64,000 nt of DNA from Hexactinellida sp. DTS-2022. Its lineage: Eukaryota; Porifera; Hexactinellida. Every line of letters begins with the position of its first letter. The first letter of the stretch is position 1. A model generated the notes under the pieces. It saw only the letters and a program-made list of their open reading frames with translations, was not told the origin of the DNA and ran no database searches. Positions 43,745 through 53,830 of the stretch are shown piece by piece. The stretch covers positions 3,028,501-3,092,500 of the forward strand of contig JAPNXP010000001.1 in the NCBI GenBank assembly GCA_028753945.1. The letters run 5' to 3'. The position numbers were made by a program, and so were the translations under genes.

Positions 43745-44764
43745 TGTTGTTTAACTACCATGACAGTTTAACTACCTTGTATTAGTATAACCATGGATAT
43801 TCCAGCCATGACAGTTTAACTACCAATAACAATTCTACAACTTCTTTGTATGACTTCCTCAACTTGTAGTTCCTATTGCATGATGACGCATTTTTTCCCA
43901 CATAACGTATACAATCTAATAGGCTGTTATGATTGTGTTACTTAGATTATATTTCGTTGTTTTTCAATTCAGCCGTCAATTATTTCTGACTAATATTATT
44001 TATTGATATTTAATTTCCCTACAAACTCCTCCCATGATTAGCCATGGAACCATTAGAATATTTCAAATTAACAACTTTCCCAAAATCCGAGTTGTTCCCA
44101 ATGAGCTGACCATTAAGTCTGCTAGGTTATACCACTCCCGCTATATATTTGGTTAACCGATCTAATCACTACCAACCTGTCATCGATTTAAATAATTGCT
44201 GCTATTCTTCATTCTTTGATTCGTATAGTTTTAGCGATGCAATTATCATTGAATAAAAGTTCATTAGTATTATGTGCTTAAAATAATATACTGTACTATG
44301 AATACAAATTTATTGTTGTTCAAATACTTATGGACAGGTAGTGTATTTTAAAAGATATTAAACCAAGGGTCCATAATGGGTTAGTAAATGGGCTTATTGC
44401 CCATTTAGTTTAATACAAACAAGCTAAAAAAAACTGGGAGTCAATTGATGATGTAATAAATCAAAGAAATTCCTTATTTCCCCAATTTTTTTCTAATGGT
44501 AGACACATGGAACATTAAATCGATGTAATGTAATTCAGTTAATAAAGAAAAGATATAAAATTATTACCTCTATATACCATTTCTCAGCGATTTATAGTAA
44601 GTATGATGAGGTATTAGCTTTGATTGAAAGGATGCGTAATCATGCAATATGAACTACAAGTCGAGGAAGACAAAGAATTTGTACAATTGTTATTGGTAGT
44701 TAAACTGTCATGGCTGGAATATACATGGTATACTAATACAAGGTAGTTAAACTGTCATGCAACA
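43745..44764. mobile_element. Element inserted in a TIR, 4-bp duplication GTTC
   Basis: TGTTGTTTAACTACCATGAC and, inward from the right, TGTTGCATGACAGTTTAACT bracket the insert, with GTTC at 43741-43744 and 44765-44768. The uninterrupted right TIR of the host reads GTTTGTTCAAAACC, confirming the insertion point. A longer internal inverted block (AACCATGGATATTCCAGCCA and its inverse) is present near both ends. It has no coding capacity. Confidence 0.85.
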
Positions 44765-45031
44765 GTTCAAAACCTATCTGGAGTGATAGAGTAGCATCTC
44801 TACATTCAAAATATATATGCATTATTTAAAATTATTCGTACGCAAAACAAATTTAAATCCCAATTTTATTTTCACTTTATTTCTAACACTTACTTTCTTG
44901 TGGTATTTGCTCTATGAATTCAATACATGCCAATTAGTAGTGTTTAACGCATATCCATTTAGATTATCTTAACATAAACAATAAATATTGGTTGAATATA
45001 TTAATTCACATGTTATATTTAATTGTACTTC

Positions 45032-45888
45032 TCATTTATTTAAATTAATTACTCTCGTTTTCATCTTGTAATTCCTCCCAAATAGCTGTAGCATCATCAG
45101 AAGCAAGAGATATAAAATAGAAATCGCATACTGCGTTGAACAATGACTCACAATAGCCTTTTGTATCATCACCGCTTTTGAATCTTTTCCACACATTGTT
45201 AAAATAATGGTAACTAGATTCCAATGCCTGCCTGACACTACACCCAATCCTTTATCTGTAGGTAAATACTTTAGCAGAAAGGGAACCAAATGGCGGCATA
45301 CGATGTGTAATTTTGTTGTACAAGAAATCCCACATATTTTGTAGGCTTCTTCGAATTCAAAGATCTTTTCCTGAAACTCTGGAGTAGATCTGGCTATCCC
45401 AAAACACGAAGATATCACAGAATCAAATCTTCTTAATGCTATGAAGGCAATACAATTCCCATTTAGAAACAAATATCCATGATGTTTCAGTAGTAATCGC
45501 ATAGAATTCCCTTCGAAACTACCACCATTGGAGTTACTTTTTTTATGTTGTATATTTTCAAACTATCCTGATGGATCCTAATTTCGTCTTTGGACATGGA
45601 TTCTAAAATCACATCATAGTGTCTCTGTCCTATTCCAAGCATCAAATGTAGCTCTGGGAGATTGAGAATAGCCATGTTTTCTCTGAATCTAATTCCAATA
45701 TCCTGAAATACTGTGGGGTTTTCGACTTCCTTGGTAATTTTGATTTTTCTTTCAATCCCCATAATCTCTGCAAAATTCTTCATATTGAGAGCATGCTGAG
45801 TTGCCCCTCTTAGCCCCCATTTCCCAATATCGTCAAGATTATCCCTTTCATCCCAGTTACACCATGGACAGGGATGCCTTCCAGGCAT
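45032..45888 (-). pseudogene. Transposon ORF of the long-TIR element
   Basis: Read leftward, 45888-45487 starts MPGRHPCPWCNWDERDN with a C-x2-C pair and contains LNLPELHLMLGIGQRHYDVI. After a frameshift near 45495 it continues to 45032 with DSVISSCFGIARSTPEFQEK and ISCTTKLHIVCRHLVPFLLK. The succession C-x2-C, PELHLxLG, SSCFG, K-x-HIV-x-x-H is one I know from repeated, uncharacterised transposon proteins in cnidarians and arthropods. I cannot name its superfamily. One frameshift and a missing upstream part make this copy inactive. Its position between 240-bp inverted repeats ties it to the element at 43700-46323. Confidence 0.6.
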
Positions 45889-46323
45889 GATACCTATTTC
45901 CCATACGTTTTATGCTTAAAATATCTGAGAGTTTCAAGACTGACAGGTCATGCACTACTTGAAGCAGAAATATCCAAATAAGAACTGGCTGTGAGATGCA
46001 CCGGATGTCCTCCTGAAAGACGTGGTAGTTCGAGCTCTAAATCATCACTTACATCCAAACGCTTAATGATTTCATCTCCTACAAGTTACTATCAAAGTAT
46101 TATTTAACACTACTAATTGGCATGTATTGAATTCTAAGAGAAAATACCACAAGAAAGACAGGTTAGAAATAAAGTGAAATAATAAAATTGGGATTAAAAT
46201 TTGTTTTGCACATGAATAATTATAAATATGCATATTTTGAATGTAGAGATGCTACTCTATCACTCCAGATAGGTTTTGAACAAACTGTATTTTTTTGATC
46301 GAGAACTGTATGTGAGCCACCTG

Positions 46324-46822
46324 CGCTAGCTAGTAGCTAGATAAATAAATATCTAGATATCTGGTATTTATATAGTAAGGGCTACTTGTAAGGAATGGAA
46401 TGAAGGAATTAATTTCTCAGCTTGTTATGTGGTGTTTTTATACATGATGAGGAGTGGGCTTCCTTAAACAGCAAGTCAGTTCCATGGAGTTGGATTCCAT
46501 ATTAGCAATTCTAAAAATATATCAGTTCCCAATTATTATTAGTAGGCTGCAAATTGGAAGGTATTGGTTGTATTAATTAGATATTAAAAATACAGGGAAT
46601 TTATGAAAGTGTTGACTGATACGAGGCATTGTATGCAGGGATAGATCAAGTATAAAACCTCAGGGGATGTATATACTAGTATTAACTGACGTGTACATAG
46701 TATATAATACTATTCTATGTATTATTGCAATTACCATCACCCCCTCTCAGGAAAAGGGGTGCATGAAGGAGGCAGGGGGTCATTTTCGAAAAAATATTTT
46801 TAGGGGGATCCATACCTCAATA
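46324..46822. other. No recognisable feature
   Basis: Mostly non-coding. A GC-tinted block with CCCCCTCTCAGGAAAAGGGG near 46740 may be an isolated transposon end. Confidence 0.35.
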
Positions 46823-46932
46823 CAGGTACCGATCTTGGTGTAAATTTTGCAACAAGACCTTTCGGAGTTACACCACGATTCGGTTCGGCCGCGGCCGTTC
46901 CAGTGTTGAGATACACCTTTTTAATAACCCTG
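46823..46932. mobile_element. Short hAT MITE related to 25636
   Basis: CAGGTACCGATCTTGGTGTA starts the element and AATAACCCTG ends it. The flanks CCTCAATA and CCTCAATG match at seven of eight bases. It shares the GGTGTAAATTTTGC, GTTACACCACGATTCGG and GGCCGCGGCCG blocks with the 25636 element in inverse order. Confidence 0.75.
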
Positions 46933-47361
46933 CCTCAATGATTGATTCTTGTAATCAATTATAGTGAAATCATTCCAAAGATGATATATAAAACAATGGG
47001 TAACATGGTCGGGCCTTGAAACTCATCGTAGAAGCGAAATTGCATTGTAAGCGCGATGAGCGATGTATTTTTTAACTTGCTCAACATCACGAGGAAACAA
47101 TGGGGCACTGTGATGAGTTCCGTCATTCGGCTGGCTAACCAATTCAAGACCCTTCATCGTGGAGAAAACGATGAAGTGTCTTGACCTGGAGACGCCGAGC
47201 TGAAAACTCAGCGCGTCATACACCGATAACCTAGCGTTGAATTGTGGATTTCCTCACACTAACAGAAGCACTCCAACTGGTCCTGTAATTTGGAAAAATA
47301 TCTTTTTGTGACATAATTGACAATATCCATTGCTTGTTGAGCCAAAGTGGGCTTTGCAGGC

Positions 47362-47740
47362 CAGAGTGGACCATGGGTCAACATTGGTGACCCATGACCC
47401 ATGACCCATTGACCCATTGACCCATGACCCATCGAGGATCCATTGACCCATCACACAATTTTAAATATCTATATACTATACTGTAACATTAACAGAATAA
47501 GAATAACAGTAAAAATTACCTCAACAAACCTACTTGTTGCAATGTCGAATATGTTTAGTCTTTCAATGCACATCAATGTTTAATAATAATAATGATGATG
47601 AGTGATTCGTATTTTAACTGAAGAATACATTGAAATTCCTAATGGGTCATGGGTCACGGAGCCGTGACCCATGACCCATCTGACCCATCGATTTAGGTGA
47701 CCCATCTGACCCATGACCCATCGACCCATGGTCCACTCTG
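47362..47740. mobile_element. MITE with TGACCCA repeats, duplication TTGCAGGC
   Basis: CAGAGTGGACCATGGGTCAA and, inward from the right, CAGAGTGGACCATGGGTCGA are flanked by TTGCAGGC (47354-47361, 47741-47748). Both subterminal zones are tandem TGACCCATGACCCA units in opposite orientation. A 379-bp compact member of the family at 53461-55917. Confidence 0.94.
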
Positions 47741-47748
47741 TTGCAGGC

Positions 47749-48539
47749 GTCTTGTAGAACAGGTGCGTAAACTTGGGGTGTGCGGCGGGTGCCTGACACC
47801 GACGGCTGTGATGCCATGGTGCCAATGGTGTCTGGCACCTTGGCATTTTCAAACCGAAATTAACCCCACAAACTTAATTTAGCAGATGGCGAGTTAATTA
47901 ATTTTTCAATAGAGACACAAAAACACAAAATGAATATTTATCCAGAAAAATATATAACTAGGGAATGAACAAAGTGTCCTGGCACCATGGATATTTTGAT
48001 GAAGTTTACGCCCATGTTGTAGAATAAGGATTAGAAAATCACCGGCACAGTACTTGTAGATCACTAGAGGAACTTCTTTCGTGATGAGCTCGCCAAACCT
48101 ATGAACTTGTCCCCTATCTTTCCAGTGCTTCATTAAGCCCTTTGGATCTGCAGTAGGCTGAGATTTACATTAATGATTTAGATCGTTATTCAGAGCATCA
48201 TACAGCGGTTCACCACTAAGAGCTCAACAAGCACAAAATCGCTTGAAACAATGCAAATGTAGTAAGACCTCTGCTCATCATGTTTCGTCAAACAGAATTA
48301 TCAAACTGGGACATTTTTTGATTTTTTGAGCCCTTGATTTATCATCAGGCAGTAGATAGTGCGATCATAATAAATTGGGTCTATGCCGATGCCCAATCGG
48401 TTTTGTGTACACTATCGAAGTAACTCATTGCCACTCAGTACTACCAGATGTAGAATCTGTTTAATAAATTAAATTCATTAAATTACACAACTGGAATCTC
48501 AAAAACCAAGATGAGTTTATAGCAAGATTATATACATTC
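47749..48539. other. Mostly featureless; GC-rich palindrome near 47790
   Basis: GGTGCCTGACACCGACGG and ATGGTGTCTGGCACCTTGG form an imperfect inverted repeat at about 47785-47845. Elsewhere no gene or transposon end is supported. Confidence 0.35.
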
Positions 48540-48694
48540 AAGGGTTCTTAAACATTTTGACCCATTGGCCCTTGACCCATGTGTGAATTACCACGCCAAT
48601 CACACTTCTGGCTACAGTGACGCAAAACCTTGCATTTTGTAAGGGTATGACGCCCCCTACAAACCTTTACGATCAGCAGTTTAAGAAACCCTGC
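48540..48694. mobile_element. Probable hAT MITE
   Basis: CAAGGGTTCTTAAACATTTT at the left and CAGGGTTTCTTAAACTGCTG inward from the right form inverted ends. No target duplication was visible. It contains one TTGACCCAT unit. Confidence 0.6.
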
Positions 48695-48708
48695 TCTAAA
48701 TGATGGTA

Positions 48709-49109
48709 CAGTACATATTGTATATAGGGATAATGGTGGGGATATCTGATTTGTCGCCAAATTATCACTATATCCAATATATCACGATACCCATTATATC
48801 ACTATATCCACTGTATCACCGCATCTAATATATGACTGTATACATTGTCTATACTTATATTCTGATAAGAATAATCAAATTCCTTATCAAATTCAAGTGG
48901 TAACGATATTTATACTGTAAAATATGAAATTATGGGGTCCAGGAAGGTCAAAAATCCAATATTCTTGTGTAATCTGTACACAAATTATCACAATATCCAA
49001 TAATGATATCACTATAACCAATACAATTTGTATGGGATTTGTTTGGGGACGAACCTAAAGCTGCAAAATTATCACTATATCCAATATATCACTATATCTA
49101 TTATGTACT
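48709..49109. mobile_element. MITE with TATCACTATATCC units, copy 2
   Basis: Opposite orientation to 28288. It begins CAGTACATATTGTATATAGG after TA and ends ATCTATTATGTAC. TATCACTATATCCA(A/T) is repeated about eight times in two clusters. Confidence 0.75.
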
Positions 49110-49406
49110 TTCTTGTCCTTAAGAGAAGAACTGCACCCGCATTATTGATTATAAGCTAACGCGTAATGTAAAATAAAATGTGTAAGATACAAAATTCTTT
49201 ATTAATTCATTAATAATCAACAATTCAGTGCGGATTTGGGTGGGGCTCGAATTTGTTGATTGAAATTAATATGTTTACATAACATAAAAAGTATACTGAG
49301 GTGAATATTACATGGAGTATAGTCAATATGTAGGAGGAAGTCGTTCTCCAGGAAAAGGTCAAAATATGAAATACAGCATAGTGACTTTGATTAAGCACAT
49401 AATATA

Positions 49407-49693
49407 CAGTAAATTCCAATTGTCAAAACAAACAATTTGTATAACCATGGGAATCAAAATATTAGTTTGATCAAATGAAATAATTAATTGATATGTTGGG
49501 TATACGTAAATAAAGGTTCTATGTGTACGTAAAATGTAAATACAGGTGCTAGGGCCCTGTAAATATATTCGTTATATCCGGATATACCTTATATCGATAA
49601 AGATTGATGTATTTAATTCTCTGGTGAAAAATCTCCAATTCGTTTTAAGCGTCCATTTTGTTATATCCGACTTCGTTATAACGGGGGTCACTG
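49407..49693. mobile_element. Tigger/pogo-type MITE
   Basis: The right end read inward, CAGTGACCCCCGTTATAACG, is bordered by TA and followed by TCGGATATAAC units as in 13554. The left end CAGTAAATTCCAATTGTC after TA is more diverged. Confidence 0.6.
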
Positions 49694-50225
49694 TACTGTA
49701 TATTTGTGCATAGTTTTGATAAATCATTTGCTCAGAGCGTAAACTGGGAGGTACAAATACAGATTTAGAAGATACATTATAATTTACTAATTTATCAAAG
49801 GTTCCATGACCAAGGAATGTATCCCGGGATTCAGATTACTCTTCACAAAGTTCAAAAAGAGATATATATGGTACAAATGCAATCTTGAAGTACGAGTTTA
49901 TGTAAGATTTTTCATATTGAAATGTTTTGGACAGTGTATCCCTAGACATTTTTATTTCGATTTTATTCGTATTTTGAAATTAACTTATTCATGTGATAGA
50001 CAATAGTGTAGCGGGTCCAGGCCACGGTCAGTCCAGCAGAGGCCCCGTCTGTCGCACCTAGGGTTTGCCCCGCTTAAATCCAGGTTAAAGAGCCGCTGCA
50101 AAATCTCATATAAATCTCGAGTTTATGAACATACCAAAGTATTTGAACAATTCGGAATTTTAATGCAGACACAATAATCATTGGGTAAATTATTATTGGG
50201 TAAATTATTTTGAAATAAAGTGCGT
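49694..50225. other. Transposon debris, no gene
   Basis: A GC-rich patch at 50010-50080 and a Tc1-like ACCAAAGTATTTGAACA fragment near 50133 are visible. No coding sequence is supported. Confidence 0.35.
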
Positions 50226-51045
50226 ACAGCACGTAATATAAACTTAGAAATGATCCTCTTGAGCACCACTTTGGCTTGTACCGAATGATGTCGGGTGCTC
50301 AATATCATGTAAGCCTATGTCAAATATTGGAATCTGAACGACGAATCAAGTTATCCAACATCCTTAAATTATTTTCGAGAGAGTCTTCAGAGCGTCAGAT
50401 ATCATCGAAGGCGTTTTTAGATTCTTGTACTCCAGCTTGTAACCTCGATCCTAATCCCTCTCTCAATCTTGATTTGTACCTCTCAGCGATTGAAGTTAAT
50501 TTTCAACTGGAATTAAATACTCCATTACTCCAATCATTGTATTTTATTGTAGGGTATGCAGTACATGTATATTACAAGCATTCTAGCAAATGTAATACTT
50601 GTCTCTCACTGCTCACAGAAGATAACGAAATGGAAATTGAAATACCGTCCGATTCCAAGTACAAACTTATTCAGATAATAGACAGAGGTTCACTCAAATG
50701 GCCAAGTAACTATGTCATAGAAGCTATTGTTACATTATGGAAGGTTTTTCTTCCATCGAAAACCAGCCACATTTAATGAACAGTTTTATCACAGGACAAT
50801 CGCATCATTTAGAACGCTTAACAACAACTGTTATTGAAAACGAACAAGCGAATTATGGCGAAACGTATTCAGTACTTGTGGCATACTGCTGTGGGACATA
50901 CTAAAAGAATTGTTGACATCCACATCAAACTGCATCCTTTCCAATAAAATAAAAAACCTTAATTCCCTGCAGACAGTTCAAATCGAAAATACTCGTAATT
51001 GAAGAAAGTCAAGCCCAATTAGCTCACTAATTTATGTAGAGTTAA
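50226..51045 (+). pseudogene. P-element/THAP9-like transposase C-terminal relic
   Basis: The + frame 50260-50776 reads FGLYRMMSGAQYHVSLCQ, then a variable region, LYFIVGYAVHVYYKH, KCNTCLSLL (C-x2-C), and IQIIDRGSLKWPSNYVIEAI. The order F-G-x-x-R-x-x-G, a hydrophobic Y-I-x-G-Y, C-x2-C and L-x-x-R-G-x-L-x-x-P-S is the C-terminal layout of P-element and THAP9-type transposases. After the TAA, another frame continues with HHLERLTTTVIENEQANYGE and TSNCILSNKIKNLNS. These align with the end of the - strand relative at 63546-64000. The N-terminal THAP domain and catalytic core are absent here. It is a decayed fragment. Confidence 0.65.
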
Positions 51046-51470
51046 CTTATTTTAGTAATCTCTTAATTTATATTGAATTTAATCATTTACTATATTACAA
51101 TGATACTTGCACATAGTATCTAGATTAAATATATGCAAAATATTACTATATACTTTGCTTATCAATTAGTATATATATATTGTAACTTGGTCAATGGCCT
51201 TTGATAGCATCCATGGTCAATATTTTGATCACACTGAATAGGCCTTATTATAACGTAGGTCACGATACTACCTAGTTTTTATTTATTTTGATAAACCATA
51301 TCTATAATGTAGAGTTGTTACTGTCCGCTTGTTATTTTTCCTCATGACAGTCTAACTCAAGTAGCACACAAATTTTGGCAATTTCAAATAAAGTTCCTAA
51401 GCATAATTTGAAATATGTAATCTTTCCAGAAATTTCAATAGAAAACAAAATTTTTGGAAATTTTACAAAA
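51046..51470. other. No recognisable feature
   Basis: A+T-rich and non-coding. It may include the left part of the Tigger-type element that ends at 51674. Confidence 0.35.
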
Positions 51471-51674
51471 CTAGTTCTGATCAATTTGAATTTTCTATTG
51501 AGCGAGTACCAATTTGAACCCAATTGGTTGAGTTTGTCCCGACAAGCGGAGTTGTCCCAATTATCAGAATTTTTTAAGTATTAGCTTCTATGGAAAAGAT
51601 TTTGTTCTTGGGGAGTTGTCCCAATTAAGCGGTTGTCCCGATTAACTGCTGTCCCAATCAAGCGGAGTCTACTG
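51471..51674. mobile_element. Tigger/pogo-type element, right portion
   Basis: The right end read inward is CAGTAGACTCCGCTTGATTG, bordered by TA, with repeated TGTCCCAATTAAGCGG units. AATTTTCTATTGAGCGAG(T/C)A upstream is shared with the interior of the 58482 element, showing the same family. The left terminus is uncertain. Confidence 0.65.
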
Positions 51675-51745
51675 TAATTGCATTATTTATTTCGTTGAAA
51701 AATAATTTAATTATTAATTTAGTTTTCAAAATAATTGAGTTGAGT

Positions 51746-53251
51746 CATGGCCTACTTAATGGAGTCAGGAAGTTAAATATGGCCAGTTTCTATAGAACGT
51801 CTCTACTAAGTTAATCAGAACACTCCAATTTTATATCAGCATGACTGGAAGCACATAAAAAGTCATCAAAAAAATTCTAGAAGATTATAATGTATATTCT
51901 TGTCAGGAAAGTAGAAAACGTCCCAAAATCCGTCTGAAATTCGGGCAAAAGGACACCAAACCACGTGGCACCGGTCATTTATAACGGGTCTAAAAACCTT
52001 TGTTATATAATCATAATCCTGGTAAAGTAGTCTAAAATCTGATGCTGTTAGTGTCCGGAAGTTAGAACTAAGCTCTAACGAAGATTTTATTTTTGCTTAC
52101 GTCATCAAATTGTGCCACATGACACATCCATATATGGTAAACAAAATCATAGAATGTAAACTACAAGGTATGTAGTCCCAATTTGTTGCCCAGTGAATTT
52201 GTATTGATTAATTGACATCGTTACATGGTTAGAGCTAGTCGCAACGACTTCTGATTCGTGAGATAATTAATTTTTCCGTAATCAAAAGTGGCGCATCTAT
52301 ATGACCATATATGGACAAAGAAATTAAAATTTGCAGAAATATGAATTTTAGTATCTCAACTGTTTAGAGTCATTCTAATAGGTCTAAATCCAAATTTGCC
52401 AAATTTATCTTGTTTTTCTAGCATACTTTTAACATAGTAAACGCGATATAAATGTTCAAAATTGGAACATGGTTATACCCAGAAGTAGTAGAATAAAATA
52501 TATCGAAATTATAAATGGAATGTTGACACATTCCTCGGTTGCCATGGAAATTGTATATTTCCTAAAATGTGCCATAACTCAAAAACTATGAATGTTATGT
52601 AAACTAGACTGGTACTGATCTGTCCGGAATAGGTAACTTCCTATTTATCGATAATACATTTCATATGCCTAACTTCAATAATTTTTGAGATAATGGGATA
52701 ATTAACACTTAATTCATTATTAGGTAATGACTCACTATCTCAAAAATTATTGTAGTTAGGCATATAAAATGTATTATCGATGAATAGGAAGTTACTTATT
52801 CCGGACAGATCAGTGCCAGTCTAGTTTACATAACATTCATAGTTTTTGAGTTATGGCACATTTAGGAAATATACATTTTCCATGGCAACCGAGGAATGTG
52901 TAAACATTCCATTTAAAATTTCGATATTTTATTCTACTACTTCTGGGTATAACCATGTTCCAATTTTGAACATTTATAACGCGTTTAACTATGTTAAAAG
53001 TATGCTAGAAAAACAAGATAATTCGCAACCAAAATAACCATAACGTCATCAGATGATGACATATCACAATTCTGGAGGGTACTATGTATACCTGGATACC
53101 ATATTCCTATATAGTTATAATACACTTTTCAGCTCTATCATTACTAATTATTCGAATAAAGATCAATTCTCCATTTTGAAAATTAGAAACTGGCCTCTTT
53201 GTTTTATGGCCTTCTCAGCGACATATATAGCCGTATATTAAGTAGGCCATG
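51746..53251. mobile_element. Foldback element with long inverted arms, duplication GTTGAGT
   Basis: The ends CATGGCCTACTTAAT and its inverse are flanked by GTTGAGT (51739-51745 and 53252-53258). Inner arms of about 280 bp (52410-52691 and 52737-53010) are nearly perfect inverse copies around a 45-bp centre. The outer arms match with indels. Short open frames in the right arm are chance products. Confidence 0.85.
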
Positions 53252-53830
53252 GTTGAGTAGCATAATTATTGGTACATCAGTATTTAATTATATCAGAGGA
53301 TCCGGATGCTTGGATTCTTAATCAAAATCCAGTCATATCGTTCTATACACTATGACAATGTGCGCATATCAATTTTTCTAGTTAATTAGTTTTAGCAATA
53401 TTATTCCTCAATTTCATCCTTGCAAATTGGAATTTTTTATATGAGATTCATTATCCTCACCAGAGTGGACCATGGTTCGATGGGTCATGGGTCATTGATC
53501 AGATGGGTCATGGGTCACGGATCTGTGACCCATGACCCATGACCCATTTGGAATTTCGATGTTCGTCCAGTTATAGTATGAATCAAATTAACCCAGAAAC
53601 ATTACAGGGTATCTCCTTAGTATTTGAACCAAAATTAATTGATTGACAAACATCATGCAGATATTGTGAGTCGCATTGTGTTACATAATGTTTATAAATA
53701 ATAAAATAGATATTTAAAAAGGTCAATGGGAAACACGATAGGTCAAAGCGTTACTTGATGGGTCAATGGGTCACTCGATGGGTCATGGGTCACAAACGCG
53801 ATGGGTCAGATGTGTCATGGGTCACCAATG

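Larger units (their letters stand above)
43700..46323 (-). mobile_element. DNA transposon with long (about 240-bp) terminal inverted repeats
   Basis: The left end CAGGTAGCTCACATACAG and right end, inward, CAGGTGGCTCACATACAG begin arms. These continue through ATCAAAAAATACAGTTTG, AAAACCTATCTGGAGTGATA, and on to TTCAATACATGCCAATTAG. The left arm is split by a 1,020-bp element at 43745-44764. The right arm ends near 46085. Between the arms a - strand transposon ORF pair lies at 45032-45888. No clear target duplication was found. The superfamily is not assigned. Confidence 0.75.

Noticed and set aside
47254..47852. Frames rich in Gly-Ser-Trp-Met on the - strand
   Set aside because: They translate the TGACCCA repeats of the MITE at 47362-47740.
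52846..53241. Two + strand frames of about 62 codons
   Set aside because: They fall in the right arm of the foldback element and have no motif or homologous partner beyond the mirrored arm.
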